From Deltaproteobacteria bacterium (GTDB lineage: Bacteria > Desulfobacterota_D > UBA1144 > Nemesobacterales > JAJCZQ01), in assembly GCA_029262335.1 (NCBI GenBank), contig JAJCZQ010000049.1, positions 77,731 through 116,610 on the forward strand: a stretch of DNA of 38,880 nt, given 5' to 3'. Of the stretch, positions 6,771 through 16,579 are shown in pieces. The translations under genes were made by a program, and so were the position numbers. Position 1 is the first letter of the stretch. Each line of letters starts with the position of its first letter. The notes under the pieces were generated by a model. It saw only the letters and a program-made list of their open reading frames with translations. It was not told the DNA's origin and did no database searches.

Positions 6771-9444
6771 ACCTTCTAAGTAAAAAATCAATCTCTTCTT
6801 CATCTGAAAATTCGTTTTTCTTATATTTGGACAGGTCCCGTGTTTTAGTATCAGTGTTAATTACATCAATATTGGGATCATTAAGCTCGTCTCTGAGGCT
6901 CTTTATTATGTTGTCCCTTAGAGAAGCAACCCTGTAGGGAATCGGTCCATAAGGAGTATCTACAAGTTTTACACTATCAGGGACTTTGAACCTGCTGCCT
7001 TTGTTTAGAGCGATTGCGTCTTTCATATAATCTATCCATATAGGCAGGGCCGCACGTGAACCGGACTCTTTTTTGCCAAGTGATGTATGATTGTCCTTAC
7101 CAACCCAAACGCCGGTAGTGATGTTGGGACTGTAGCCAACAAACCATGCATCGGTAAAATCATTTGTTGTTCCGGTCTTACCTGCAACCGGGGCTATGGA
7201 GTTAAGATGGCTTGCCTTCCTTCCAGTACCTTCGTTAATAACAGCCCTTAAAAGATCAGTGACTATATATGAGGTATCTTTATTAATAAGACGTTCGGGT
7301 GTGTTTGACGGACCAAACTCAATGTTGCCCTTCTTTAGCAATTCGACAAACTCTTCAGCTGCCAGGAATTCATTTTCTTCATAATCATCATTCTCAAGTA
7401 TTGCGAACTCTTTCTCATTGAGTTCATCATTGTTTGTTTTCAGTTCAGAAAGCGCCCTTCCCTGCTTTTTAGACAGTTCCTCCAGCAGCTCTTTTCTTCT
7501 TATATTACGCTGCCTTTTCATTTTCTTTTCTTTATCAACAAAATACTGCCCGGTATTGTCTTCGACTATCTGGTTATTCCTGTCATATATCCTGTATACA
7601 AATCTTGGTTCAACCCATTCCCCGCCATTGGAAAAAACAGAAAATGCTTTGACCATTTCAAAAATTGTTACGTCAGAACCCCCAAGTGCAAGAGATGGGT
7701 AAGGGTTTAGAGTGGATTTGAATTTAAATTTATTAGAATAATCGGCAGCATATTCAGGCCCTATATCAAGCATCATTCTGATGGTAGCCAGGTTTCTGGA
7801 ACTGGAAAGAGCATCTCTAAGTACAACTGCGCCCTTGTAAGTACCATCATAATTCTTTGGTTCCCAGTCCTTAATTGTGATAGGCATATCAAATAAAACT
7901 GTAGTCTGAGTGTACCCTTTATCTATGGCAGCAGAGTATATCAGTGGTTTAAAGGAAGATCCGGGCTGCCTGTAGGCCTGGTAGGCTCGATTAAACTGCG
8001 ATTCCTGAAAATCAAAACCCCCGACCATGGCTACAACATTGCCGTTGTTGTCAATTGAAACTATTCCAGCCTGTGCATTATTTTGAAACTGCGGCCTGAT
8101 GCTTGCATTGTTGTCTTCAAAAAGGTTTAAGATTTTTACGGATATGATATTCCCGGCGGCAAGGTCTTTTGGTATTACGAAGATGCCCTTGTAGGAATCA
8201 ACCGGCAGATGTTTTTTTGAAAGTTTAAAGCCTATGCTTTGTGGTGTTGTTTTTGTTTTGTCATTAGCAACGACATATTTAAACTGACCGCTGTATTTAC
8301 CAAATTTTATTGTTGCAAGTTTTACGGGGCCGCCTTCGTTTTTAACTGAGGTTACGGCTACATTAATTTTGTTGCCAACTTTAATACTGTCATTGCTTGT
8401 ATTTGAAACATATTTGTTTATAGCGTCTTTTGTGCCGAGGGTCTTTTTAATAAAATTGTTGCTCCATCTTGATTCATAATCATAGAGGCCCTTTCTTACT
8501 GCCCACTGAGCGGAAAGGCTGAGGTCAATATCAATAGTTGTAAAGACTTTGTATCCACCAAGTTTATACTGCTCTTCACCTACCATATTTTCCAGGTACT
8601 TACGAACATGTTCCACGAAGTAAGGAGATACCTGGTAATTAATATCACTCTTGGGAAGGATGTTAATTGTATATTCTGAAGCTTCAATATATTCATCTTC
8701 TGTTATAAAATCTTCTTCATACATTATCTTTAAGATTACTTTTTGCCTTTCAATTGCATTGTCCAGTCGTTTTCGCGGGGAATATCTTTCCGGCCTTTTC
8801 GGTATTCCGGCAAGAAGAGCTGCTTCTGAAATATTAATTTCCCTGGAAGATTTTCCAAAGTAGTTCATACTGGCTGCTTCGATGCCGTAAGTCCCGTCGG
8901 CCAGGTATATATGGTTTAGATATAGATAAAGGATTTCTTCTTTTGAAAGATTCTTTTCAATTCTATGTGCTAATATTGCTTCTTTTATTTTACGGGACAG
9001 CGTCCTTTCCGGAGTTAAAATCAGGTTTTTTGTTACCTGCTGAGTAATGGTACTGCCGCCGGCTACAACTTCACCCTCTCTTATATTTTCGATAAAAGCC
9101 CTTAAAATTCCTTTAAAATCCAGTCCGCTGTGTTCAAAAAACCTCTTGTCTTCAACTGCTATGAATGAATCAATTACATGCTGCGGAATTTTGTTAAGGT
9201 CGATTAACTTTCTTTTCTCAAGGCCAAACCTGCCTATCATAGTGCCGTCTGATGCATAAATCTCGTTTACAAGCGTGGGTTTGTAACTTGTTATATCCTT
9301 TAGGTCCGGCAGGTCCTTTGCGTAGTAATTGTAGGTAAGAAATACAAATGCAGATACACTCAACACTGCCAGAAGCATCAATACGGAAAAAACTTTTAGT
9401 AATAAATATCTTTTTTTCGGTTGATTGTTATTTTTGTCGGACAT
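6769..9444 (-). CDS. mrcA: Penicillin-binding protein 1A, bifunctional
   Basis: Class A PBP that polymerises lipid II and crosslinks peptidoglycan in the periplasm, anchored by one N-terminal membrane helix (about 13-38). The GT51 transglycosylase domain has EDKRFFEHSG (catalytic Glu98) and GGSTITQQ (129-136). The transpeptidase has SSFK (Ser496, Lys499), SRN (549-551) and KTGT (756-759). Between transglycosylase and transpeptidase lies an OB-like region. Between SRN and KTGT, residues about 630-715 form a long, highly charged Lys/Arg- then Glu-rich insertion, probably helical, that I do not recognise from standard PBP1A. At 891 residues it is within the family range but long. It converges on the LPMO gene. 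Divergent from the small ORF at 9491. Confidence 0.96.
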   Translation of the reverse strand: MSDKNNNQPKKRYLLLKVFSVLMLLAVLSVSAFVFLTYNYYAKDLPDLKDITSYKPTLVNEIYASDGTMIGRFGLEKRKLIDLNKIPQHVIDSFIAVEDKRFFEHSGLDFKGILRAFIENIREGEVVAGGSTITQQVTKNLILTPERTLSRKIKEAILAHRIEKNLSKEEILYLYLNHIYLADGTYGIEAASMNYFGKSSREINISEAALLAGIPKRPERYSPRKRLDNAIERQKVILKIMYEEDFITEDEYIEASEYTINILPKSDINYQVSPYFVEHVRKYLENMVGEEQYKLGGYKVFTTIDIDLSLSAQWAVRKGLYDYESRWSNNFIKKTLGTKDAINKYVSNTSNDSIKVGNKINVAVTSVKNEGGPVKLATIKFGKYSGQFKYVVANDKTKTTPQSIGFKLSKKHLPVDSYKGIFVIPKDLAAGNIISVKILNLFEDNNASIRPQFQNNAQAGIVSIDNNGNVVAMVGGFDFQESQFNRAYQAYRQPGSSFKPLIYSAAIDKGYTQTTVLFDMPITIKDWEPKNYDGTYKGAVVLRDALSSSRNLATIRMMLDIGPEYAADYSNKFKFKSTLNPYPSLALGGSDVTIFEMVKAFSVFSNGGEWVEPRFVYRIYDRNNQIVEDNTGQYFVDKEKKMKRQRNIRRKELLEELSKKQGRALSELKTNNDELNEKEFAILENDDYEENEFLAAEEFVELLKKGNIEFGPSNTPERLINKDTSYIVTDLLRAVINEGTGRKASHLNSIAPVAGKTGTTNDFTDAWFVGYSPNITTGVWVGKDNHTSLGKKESGSRAALPIWIDYMKDAIALNKGSRFKVPDSVKLVDTPYGPIPYRVASLRDNIIKSLRDELNDPNIDVINTDTKTRDLSKYKKNEFSDEEEIDFLLRR

Positions 9445-9490
9445 ATAAACTCTATTTTATATTGAAATTTTATGGATATTATATTCAACT

Positions 9491-9703
9491 ATGTCTGAAA
9501 ATAAAAATGATAATAATGAACAGTTTAGTATATATATAAAAAGTATAACTAACCAGGAAATAAAGGTATTGCTGCTAAAACTTAAAAACGAGATTAAAAA
9601 GCCCGATGTAACATGGGAAGAGATTAAACCCGTTTTAATAAAAATAAATGAAAAAGGCCCTGAAGTATTTAATGATGTCATGCCTATATTATTAAACGAC
9701 TGA
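9491..9703 (+). CDS. Small acidic/lysine-rich protein, unknown
   Basis: I do not recognise this 70-residue product. It starts with a polar Asn/Asp-rich stretch and continues with amphipathic helix-like sequence (EIKVLLLKLKNEIKK, WEEIKPVLIKINEKG, VFNDVMPILLN). It has no signal peptide, cysteine or membrane segment, so a cytoplasmic helical protein is likely. The opposite-strand frame over the same bases gives an implausible hydrophobic product, supporting the plus-strand reading. No Shine-Dalgarno is seen; a TATATT (9480-9485) ends five bases before the ATG, compatible with a leaderless message. It lies between divergent PBP1A and ftsH. A real gene is likely but not certain. Confidence 0.55.
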   Translation: MSENKNDNNEQFSIYIKSITNQEIKVLLLKLKNEIKKPDVTWEEIKPVLIKINEKGPEVFNDVMPILLND

Positions 9704-9882
9704 GTAAGAGTGAAAGTTTTAATTCTTCTAAAAGACTTTATCACAATTAACCGTCATTTTGCTTTATAAGCCCTTTATAATGCGTATTTTTAGTTGTTGA
9801 ATTGAAGTAAATGCCCTGTTAATTTAATAAAGCCTGTTGTATATTTATAAATTATGATTATTTTACATCTGAAGGTGATTTT
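9704..9882 (+). promoter_or_regulatory. Leader region of the ftsH operon
   Basis: A 179-bp AT-rich gap with no gene. It contains a consensus TATAAT (9776-9781) without a good -35 partner, and a weaker TTGAAG...TAATAA pair with 17-bp spacing further down (about 9802-9830). One of these probably drives the long ftsH-folC operon. A GAAGGTGAT ribosome-binding site precedes the GTG start at 9883. I see no riboswitch-like structure. Confidence 0.4.
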
Positions 9883-11709
9883 GTGAATAGCCAAATATTA
9901 AAAAATCTTGTGCTCTGGCTCGTTATATTCGTTGCCATCATTGCACTATATCAGTTCATTAATACTCCTAGGACTACATATAAGGACATTTCCTATAGCG
10001 AGTTTCTGACGCTTGTTGACGATAATAAGGTAAACAACATAGAGTTCAACGAAAAAAATATTAAAGGTGAGCTCAACGACTCTACTCAAAATAACCAAAA
10101 AGACTTTAAAACTGTAGGGCCTGCAACGGATGAGCTAATCCAGAGGCTTGAATCAAATAATATCAAATTTAGTTTTGCCCAGAAGAATGAAAGTTCCTTT
10201 ACACAGCTGTTAATAAACTGGGCCCCTCTTATTATATTAATCGCCCTTATGGTGTTTTTTATGAGGCAGATGCAGGCCGGAGGCACAAAGGCCATGTCAT
10301 TTGGTAAAAACAAGGCCCGTATGCTTACGGAAAATCAGAATAAAATTACATTTAAAGATGTTGCAGGTGTTGAAGAAGCAAAAGAAGAAGTAAGTGAAAT
10401 TGTCGATTTTCTTAAGGACCCCAAAAAGTTTACAAGGCTTGGGGGAAGAATCCCCAAGGGTATTCTTCTTGTTGGCCCACCGGGGACAGGAAAAACACTT
10501 CTTGCAAAAGCTATTGCAGGCGAAGCAGGTGTTCCTTTCTTTATTATAAGCGGTAGTGACTTTGTGGAAATGTTTGTTGGTGTTGGTGCATCAAGGGTAA
10601 GAGACCTGTTCGTACAGGCTAAAAAGCATTCTCCATGCATAATTTTTGTAGATGAACTCGATGCCGTGGGAAGGCACAGGGGTGCAGGCCTTGGCGGAGG
10701 CCATGATGAAAGGGAACAGACCCTTAATCAGCTCCTTGTCGAAATGGACGGATTTGAAGGCAATGAGGGGATTATAGTAATGGCCGCAACTAACAGGCCG
10801 GATGTACTTGACCCTGCATTACTCAGGCCGGGAAGGTTTGACCGCCAGGTTGTTGTTCCCAGGCCGGATGTAAGAGGAAGGGAAGCAATACTTACAGTAC
10901 ATTCCAAGGATACCCCGCTTGATAATGACGTTGAGTTGTCACTTATAGCAAGGTCTACACCTGGTTTTTCGGGTGCTGATCTTGAGAACCTTGTAAATGA
11001 ATCTGCACTCCACGCTGCAAAAAGCGGCAGGGACAAGGTTAATATGAAGGATTTTGAATATGCTAAAGATAAGGTCATGATGGGTGTAGAAAGGAAAAGC
11101 ATGCTGATAAGTGACCATGAAAAGAAAATCACGGCATATCATGAAGCAGGACATGCACTTGTTGCCAAATTAACACCCGGCGCCGATCCAATACATAAAG
11201 TAACAATTATACCAAGGGGAATGGCCCTAGGTGTAACTCAGCAGCTTCCTATTGAAGATAAATACACGCATTCACGTTCTTACTTAAACGGGACCATTAA
11301 AGTCCTCCTTGGCGGAAGGGCTGCAGAAGAGATTATATATGATGAAAGAACCAGCGGTGCGGGTAATGACCTCGAAAGGGTTACAGAGATTGCACAAAAA
11401 ATGGTATGTGAATGGGGTATGAGTGAAGTTGTAGGCCCTGTTACTTTCGGTAAAGCAGATGAGCAGGTTTTCCTTGGCAAGGAAATGTCAAAATCTAAAA
11501 CTTATAGCGAAGATACCGCGGTCCTTATTGATAAGGAAATTAAAAGCATTATAAGTAAAAACTACGAAGCCTGTAAGAAATTACTTGAAGATAATGTTCA
11601 AATTTTGCACGATGTTGCAAACAAACTCCTCGAAAAAGAAGTTATTGACGGCAAGGAACTTGATGAATTGGTTTTGAAGCATAAACCAGAGTTTGCAGCC
11701 GCTGAATAA
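9883..11709 (+). CDS. ftsH: ATP-dependent zinc metalloprotease FtsH
   Basis: Membrane-anchored AAA+ protease that degrades damaged membrane proteins and short-lived regulators. Two transmembrane helices (about 8-25 and 110-127) flank the periplasmic segment. The AAA domain shows Walker A GPPGTGKT (198-205), Walker B IIFVDE (253-258) and the second region of homology ATNRPD...RPGRFDR (302-321). The M41 protease has HEAGH (420-424) with Asp496 (GAGNDLE) as third zinc ligand. 608 residues, normal length. The start is GTG with a GAAGGTGAT site ahead. It heads the operon, 60 bp before folP. FtsH controls LpxC in enterobacteria, but nothing here shows its substrates. Confidence 0.98.
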   Translation: MNSQILKNLVLWLVIFVAIIALYQFINTPRTTYKDISYSEFLTLVDDNKVNNIEFNEKNIKGELNDSTQNNQKDFKTVGPATDELIQRLESNNIKFSFAQKNESSFTQLLINWAPLIILIALMVFFMRQMQAGGTKAMSFGKNKARMLTENQNKITFKDVAGVEEAKEEVSEIVDFLKDPKKFTRLGGRIPKGILLVGPPGTGKTLLAKAIAGEAGVPFFIISGSDFVEMFVGVGASRVRDLFVQAKKHSPCIIFVDELDAVGRHRGAGLGGGHDEREQTLNQLLVEMDGFEGNEGIIVMAATNRPDVLDPALLRPGRFDRQVVVPRPDVRGREAILTVHSKDTPLDNDVELSLIARSTPGFSGADLENLVNESALHAAKSGRDKVNMKDFEYAKDKVMMGVERKSMLISDHEKKITAYHEAGHALVAKLTPGADPIHKVTIIPRGMALGVTQQLPIEDKYTHSRSYLNGTIKVLLGGRAAEEIIYDERTSGAGNDLERVTEIAQKMVCEWGMSEVVGPVTFGKADEQVFLGKEMSKSKTYSEDTAVLIDKEIKSIISKNYEACKKLLEDNVQILHDVANKLLEKEVIDGKELDELVLKHKPEFAAAE

Positions 11710-11769
11710 TTTACCTTAAGTTCTACTTCTAACTTCCTTTTATCATTAAATGTTATATACTTATGTATT

Positions 11770-12693
11770 ATGATGTCAAATGTTGTTATTATGGAACAAA
11801 ATACGTTAAAAAATGACCAATACAACGAAAATTCTGATATAGAAAACTGTAACTTTCTGCTTAAATTTAAAGGACAATCCCTGGATTTTTCAAAAAAAAC
11901 TTATGTAATGGGGATTTTAAACATAACCCCTGACTCTTTTTCTGACGGCAACAAATATAAAACAGTCGATGAATACCTATACCGGATTGATGAAATGATC
12001 GGGCAAGGTGCTGATATTATTGATTTTGGTGCTGAATCTACACGCCCGGGTTCGCAGCCTGTAACTGTAGAAGAAGAGTTAAAAAGGCTTATTCCCGTAT
12101 TGGAAAAGGCAGTTACAAGGTTTGAAACTATTTTTTCAGTGGATACAACTAAATCTGCAGTGGCTAAAGCTGCCCTTCAGCACGGAGTTTCAATAATAAA
12201 TGATATAAGCGGCCTTACATTTGACCCCCATATTGGAAAGCATGTAGCAGAGCATGATGCAGCAATTGTACTTATGCATACGCCGGGAAGGCCTGAAGTA
12301 ATGCAGGAACATACGGAATATGACTCTTTGATTTCCGGGGTTATGGATTCCCTCAGGGATTCAATCTCGAGAGCAGAGGGTTTAGGAATTAATTATGAAA
12401 ATATTGCTGTAGACCCTGGTATAGGATTTGGTAAGACCGTAGAACAAAATCTGGAAATTCTCAGGAATCTAAATGAGTTTACAACTCTTGGACGTCCAAT
12501 TCTGGTTGGAACTTCAAGAAAGTCATTCATTGGTAAACTTTTAGGAGACCCTAACGTTAATAACAGAGTAGAGGGTTCATCGGCAACAGTTACTGCAGCA
12601 ATATTAAACGGAGCTTCAATTGTAAGGGTCCACGATGTTAAGGAAATGAAAAAAGTTGTAAAAATAACGGATGCAATTCAGGGAAAGAATTAG
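11770..12693 (+). CDS. folP: Dihydropteroate synthase
   Basis: Condenses p-aminobenzoate with the dihydropterin pyrophosphate to make dihydropteroate in folate synthesis; target of sulfonamides. TIM-barrel motifs all present: GILNITPDSFSDG, GAESTRPGS, SVDTTKS, NDISG, DPGIGFGKT and GTSRKSFIGK. An unusual polar N-terminal extension of about 40 residues precedes the first motif. ATG codons lie at 11770, 11773 and 11791; none has a clear Shine-Dalgarno, so the start is uncertain. A TATACT at 11756-11761 ends 8 bases before the first ATG. The gene sits between ftsH (60 bp) and cdaA (14 bp). folC at the end of the same run completes a folate pair. Confidence 0.95.
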   Translation: MMSNVVIMEQNTLKNDQYNENSDIENCNFLLKFKGQSLDFSKKTYVMGILNITPDSFSDGNKYKTVDEYLYRIDEMIGQGADIIDFGAESTRPGSQPVTVEEELKRLIPVLEKAVTRFETIFSVDTTKSAVAKAALQHGVSIINDISGLTFDPHIGKHVAEHDAAIVLMHTPGRPEVMQEHTEYDSLISGVMDSLRDSISRAEGLGINYENIAVDPGIGFGKTVEQNLEILRNLNEFTTLGRPILVGTSRKSFIGKLLGDPNVNNRVEGSSATVTAAILNGASIVRVHDVKEMKKVVKITDAIQGKN

Positions 12694-12707
12694 TTAAGGA
12701 AACATAA

Positions 12708-13511
12708 ATGGAATCATTAATTAATTTTAGATTTTTTTGGGACACACTGGATATCCTTCTTGTTGCCCTGATATTTTATTATATTTTAAAATTAATAGAA
12801 GGCACAAGGGCAGCCCAGATCCTGTTTGGACTTGCTATAGTTGTCCTTTTGTATTTTGCATCTGAGAGTACAGGACTCTTTACTTTAAACTGGCTTCTCG
12901 AACATTTTCTTGGATCTATTATTTTGATAGCTGTAATTCTTTTTCAGAATGATATTAGAAAAGCCCTTGCAAATTTAGGTAAAAAACCGCTTATTTTGAG
13001 ATTTAGAAAGGTGCTGTCAGAAGAAAAAACTGTAGATGAGATAGTAAAGGCTTCTACCTTTTTAGCCAGCCGTAAGATCGGAGCATTAATAGCAATAGAA
13101 AGAAACAGCACACTCGAAGATTTTGTTGAACTTGGTATGGCACTGGATTCACAGGTCTCAAGGGAACTTATAATTAGTATTTTTAATCCATCGTCTCCAT
13201 TACATGATGGAGGAATTATTGTTGGACACAACAGGATCCTGTCCGCAGGCTCGTTCTTTCCGCTGGAAACCGACCCTGATCTGGAAAGAAGTCTTGGTAC
13301 AAGGCACAGGGCAGCAATCGGGCTTTCTTCAGAAACTGATGCATTAGTCGTTGTTGTATCAGAGGAGACCGGAATAATTTCTCTCGCTATACAGGGTGAA
13401 ATAAAGAGAGGACTTGACGCTACGTCTCTTAATAACAATCTTCTTGACCTGTTGAATATTAAAAAAAGTACAAAAATAGAGGAGCTTGTTTACAACAAAA
13501 ACACAGCTTAA
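12708..13511 (+). CDS. cdaA: Diadenylate cyclase CdaA (DacA)
   Basis: Makes cyclic di-AMP from two ATP at the inner membrane. Three N-terminal hydrophobic helices (about 13-29, 36-52, 66-80) precede the DAC domain (about 105-235) with GALIAIER, LHDGG (165-169) and GTRHRAAIG (197-205). The RHR motif is intact. The usual DGA is DGG here (167-169): the metal-binding Asp is kept and Ala is changed to Gly. 267 residues, normal length. AAGGAA precedes the ATG. Followed after 4 bp by the YbbR-domain regulator and then glmM, the conserved cdaA-cdaR-glmM order best known from Firmicutes and also found in other phyla. An active enzyme is likely. Confidence 0.96.
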   Translation: MESLINFRFFWDTLDILLVALIFYYILKLIEGTRAAQILFGLAIVVLLYFASESTGLFTLNWLLEHFLGSIILIAVILFQNDIRKALANLGKKPLILRFRKVLSEEKTVDEIVKASTFLASRKIGALIAIERNSTLEDFVELGMALDSQVSRELIISIFNPSSPLHDGGIIVGHNRILSAGSFFPLETDPDLERSLGTRHRAAIGLSSETDALVVVVSEETGIISLAIQGEIKRGLDATSLNNNLLDLLNIKKSTKIEELVYNKNTA

Positions 13512-13515
13512 GAAA

Positions 13516-14481
13516 ATGCCATTAAAATCAAACTACGGAGTTAAACAGCTTGATGTTAAAAACCCTTTTTTTAATAATTTTGGGAAAAAGACAATTGCAG
13601 TTGTTATTGCAATCATGCTGTGGATTGTTGCCAACCTCGAGTTTGATATTGAAAAGACTTATAACATCCCGGTTAAGTATACAAATCTCAATCCGGAACT
13701 TATTATCACAAACAATCCACCTGATGAAATATCCTATAAAATTAAAGGGCCAAGGACCGAGCTGTCTACACTTATAAGTTCAACTTCGGTAATAAATGTA
13801 GATCTTTCACAGTTTACTACCGGGGTATCAAATATAAGGGTTGAAAGTGACAGCATGAATCTTCCCAAAGAGGTGGATATTACGAGCGTTAGCCCTGCAG
13901 AAATAACCATTGATCTCGATAAACTGATATCTAAAAAAGTTAAAATTGAACCTGTATTTGAAGAACTCGAAAAAGGTTACAGGATTGTGGGAGAACTCGA
14001 ATTTTCCCCTAAATCTGTTGAGATCCAGGGCCCAAAAGAGATGCTTTCAAAAATAAATATTATTGAAACAAGGCCAATAAGTTTGGAAGGTGAAAAATCT
14101 AACTTTTCTATTGAAGTACCACTGCAGCTTCCAAACAAACTTATAACTGCTAAAAGTGATGACCAGGTAAAAGTATCGTTTGATATACAGGAAGAAAACC
14201 TTGCTAAAGAATTTAACAATATTGATATAATATTTAAGAACTTCAACGGCCTCGATTATACAGCTACAGAAGAGGCAAAGGCCATGATAATTTTTGACGG
14301 CCCCTACAGCATAATTAACAACCTAAGCAGTAATGATATCGAGGTTTATGTGGATGCCAGGGATATTGGCAGTAATAATATTGGTAATCATAAATTGAGG
14401 GTAAAAGTAGATTATCCAGACCCCGACAATTTAAATCTTAATAAACTTTCACCTGAAACAATTGAAATAAAAGTAAACTAG
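13516..14481 (+). CDS. cdaR: YbbR-domain protein, CdaR-type regulator
   Basis: Membrane-anchored extracytoplasmic regulator of CdaA. One N-terminal transmembrane helix (KKTIAVVIAIMLWIVANLEF) is followed by several YbbR beta-domains, each with the VPVKYTNLNPELIITNNPP-like pattern and repeats such as PKEVDITSVSPAEITIDLD and FSPKSVEIQGPKEMLSKI. I count three to four repeats ending with LNKLSPETIEIKVN. The frame extends to a TTG at 13486 inside cdaA, but the GAGGAG there is only one base away from that TTG; the ATG at 13516, 4 bp after the cdaA stop, is the better start. In other bacteria CdaR binds CdaA and modulates c-di-AMP synthesis; that role is inferred from order. Confidence 0.92.
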   Translation: MPLKSNYGVKQLDVKNPFFNNFGKKTIAVVIAIMLWIVANLEFDIEKTYNIPVKYTNLNPELIITNNPPDEISYKIKGPRTELSTLISSTSVINVDLSQFTTGVSNIRVESDSMNLPKEVDITSVSPAEITIDLDKLISKKVKIEPVFEELEKGYRIVGELEFSPKSVEIQGPKEMLSKINIIETRPISLEGEKSNFSIEVPLQLPNKLITAKSDDQVKVSFDIQEENLAKEFNNIDIIFKNFNGLDYTATEEAKAMIIFDGPYSIINNLSSNDIEVYVDARDIGSNNIGNHKLRVKVDYPDPDNLNLNKLSPETIEIKVN

Positions 14482-14495
14482 AGGAAAATATATTG
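14481..14495 (+). promoter_or_regulatory. Ribosome-binding site setting the TTG start of glmM
   Basis: GAGGA (14481-14485) lies 7 bases before TTG at 14493. No ATG or GTG is suitably placed, and the protein N-terminus ([14 protein letters not shown]) matches the family exactly from here. This makes TTG the start with good confidence. Confidence 0.8.
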
Positions 14496-15857
14496 TCCGC
14501 TTCAAAAAAACTTTTTGGAACAGATGGTATCAGGGGTGTAGCAAATAAATTCCCCATGACACCGGAAATAGCACTAAGGCTTGGGAAGTCTCTTGCCTTT
14601 TCTATCCAAAATACATTTAAACAGGCTCATCCAAAAATAATACTCGGAAAAGATACCCGGCTATCCGGATATATATTTGAACAGGCTATTTCTTCGGGAC
14701 TTACATCCATGGGAGCAGATGTCTACCTCGTAGGCCCCCTACCCACTCCGGCGATTGCGTTTATTACCAAAAATATGAGGGCTGATGCGGGAATAGTTAT
14801 TTCAGCCTCGCATAACCCTTTTACAGACAACGGGATAAAAATATTTGACCGTCACGGGTTTAAACTTCACGATGACAAAGAGCTTTTAATTGAAGACCTT
14901 ATACTAAATGATAAAAATGATGAACTTACAGGTTCAGAGACTAAAATTGGAAAAGCAAACCGTATTGATGATGCAACCGGAAGATACGTTGTTTTTGTAA
15001 AAAAGACTTTTCCTGAAGATATGAATCTGGAAGGAATCAAGATTGTACTAGACTGCGCAAATGGAGCGGCTTACAAAGTAGCCCCTCTTGCTTTAAGTGA
15101 ACTTGGTGCAGAAGTTATAAGTATTGGAATTAATCCTGACGGTAAAAATATAAATACGGATTGCGGCAGCCTTAACCCAGAGCTTCTAATAAAAAATGTC
15201 CGGGACAATAATGCTGATATCGGTATAGCCCTTGATGGTGATGCTGACAGGGTAATTTTTTGTGACAATAAAGGCAACATTGTAGACGGTGACAAAATAC
15301 TTGCTATCTGTACACAGGAAATGATGGACAGGGGCCTTCTTAAAAAGAAAGAAATTGTTTCAACAGTTATGAGCAACATGGGCCTTGAAGTCTATTTAAA
15401 CAACAAAGGTATTAAACTTCACAGGGCAAATGTCGGCGACAGGTACGTTGTGCAGTCTATGAAAGAAAAAGGAATAAATCTGGGCGGTGAGCAGTCAGGC
15501 CATATTATTTTCCTGGACCATACTACAACCGGTGACGGCTTGTTGGCATCACTGCAGGTACTTGCAATTATGCGAAGAATGGAAAAGACGCTCTATGAAC
15601 TTGTAAATGATATTGTTATGTACCCTCAGGTTTTAAAAAATATTCAGATATCTGACAAAAAGCCTTTTGAGAATATTCCCGGTCTCAGCAAAATGGTCGA
15701 TAGTTATGAAAACAGCCTTGGAAAAAAGGGCAGAATTAATATCAGGTATTCAGGGACAGAGCCACTTGCGAGGGTTATGGTTGAAGGTGAAGATGTTTCA
15801 AATATAAATTCAATAGCATCAGAAATTACTAATTTATTGCAGCAGGAGATTGGATAA
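14493..15857 (+). CDS. glmM: Phosphoglucosamine mutase
   Basis: Converts glucosamine-6-phosphate to glucosamine-1-phosphate for UDP-GlcNAc, feeding peptidoglycan and LPS. The four domains of the phosphohexomutase family are visible: FGTDGIRG near the start, the phosphoserine loop ISASHNP (Ser106), the metal loop DGDADR (248-253), the sugar loop GGEQSGHI and the phosphate loop [12 protein letters not shown] at the C-terminus. 454 residues, normal length. Translation starts at TTG with a good Shine-Dalgarno. Its place after cdaA-cdaR is conserved in many bacteria; in several of them GlmM binds and inhibits the cyclase, linking wall synthesis to c-di-AMP. pdxJ follows after 4 bp. Confidence 0.98.
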   Translation: MSASKKLFGTDGIRGVANKFPMTPEIALRLGKSLAFSIQNTFKQAHPKIILGKDTRLSGYIFEQAISSGLTSMGADVYLVGPLPTPAIAFITKNMRADAGIVISASHNPFTDNGIKIFDRHGFKLHDDKELLIEDLILNDKNDELTGSETKIGKANRIDDATGRYVVFVKKTFPEDMNLEGIKIVLDCANGAAYKVAPLALSELGAEVISIGINPDGKNINTDCGSLNPELLIKNVRDNNADIGIALDGDADRVIFCDNKGNIVDGDKILAICTQEMMDRGLLKKKEIVSTVMSNMGLEVYLNNKGIKLHRANVGDRYVVQSMKEKGINLGGEQSGHIIFLDHTTTGDGLLASLQVLAIMRRMEKTLYELVNDIVMYPQVLKNIQISDKKPFENIPGLSKMVDSYENSLGKKGRINIRYSGTEPLARVMVEGEDVSNINSIASEITNLLQQEIG

Positions 15858-15861
15858 AATA

Positions 15862-16578
15862 ATGCCCAGATTAAATGTAAATATAGATCACGTAGCAACT
15901 ATTAGGCAGGCAAGAGGCGGCACAGAACCCGACCCTGTTTCTGCAGCTTCACTTGCAGAACTTGCAGGCGCTAAAGGAATAGTTGTCCACCTTAGGGAAG
16001 ACAGACGGCATGCACAGGTAAGGGACCTGGAAGTACTTCGCAAAACTGTACAGACAAAACTGAATATGGAAATGGCCCCTACAAACGCAATGGTTAATAT
16101 TGCAAAGAAAATCAAGCCTGAGATGGCAACACTTGTCCCGGAAAAAAGGCAGGAACTTACAACCGAAGGCGGCCTTAATGTTGTAAAACATTTTCAAAAA
16201 GTTAAATCAACTGTAAATGCATTAAAAAAAGCAAAAATATTTGTCAGCCTCTTTATTGATCCGGACCTAAAACAGATAGAAAAATCATTTGAAACCGGTG
16301 CTCAAATGGTAGAGATACATACCGGAACTTATGCAGATGCCGGATCGGAAAAGGAACGGGAAAAAGAACTTATTAAGATTGAAAAAGCTGTAGATCATGC
16401 ACTGGATATAGGGCTTAGAGTATCCGCGGGACATGGGCTTAATTATTTTAATGTTGAAGAAGTAGCTCTTATCGACGGTATTGAAGAGCTGAATATAGGT
16501 CACAGCCTCATCTCAAGGGCAGTACTTGTCGGAATGGATACTGCAGTAAGGGATATGGTGGTTTTATGCGGAGAATAA
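15862..16578 (+). CDS. pdxJ: Pyridoxine 5'-phosphate synthase
   Basis: Last step of DXP-dependent vitamin B6 synthesis: joins 1-deoxyxylulose-5-phosphate and 3-amino-2-oxopropyl phosphate. The N-terminus [19 protein letters not shown] is a near-perfect family signature; [39 protein letters not shown] and SAGHGLNY follow in order. The frame opens with a TTG at 15850 overlapping glmM, but the ATG at 15862, 4 bp after the glmM stop, gives the usual start. About 238 residues. It is followed after one base by acpS, a very common pdxJ-acpS arrangement. Confidence 0.97.
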   Translation: MPRLNVNIDHVATIRQARGGTEPDPVSAASLAELAGAKGIVVHLREDRRHAQVRDLEVLRKTVQTKLNMEMAPTNAMVNIAKKIKPEMATLVPEKRQELTTEGGLNVVKHFQKVKSTVNALKKAKIFVSLFIDPDLKQIEKSFETGAQMVEIHTGTYADAGSEKEREKELIKIEKAVDHALDIGLRVSAGHGLNYFNVEEVALIDGIEELNIGHSLISRAVLVGMDTAVRDMVVLCGE

Positions 16579-16579
16579 C

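Noticed and set aside
9457-9744. Leftward 95-residue hydrophobic frame
   Set aside because: It mirrors the charged plus-strand small protein and has the composition of an antisense shadow.
13486-13515. TTG start of the YbbR protein inside cdaA
   Set aside because: The purine-rich site is only one base from the TTG; the ATG at 13516 just after the cdaA stop is a better fit.
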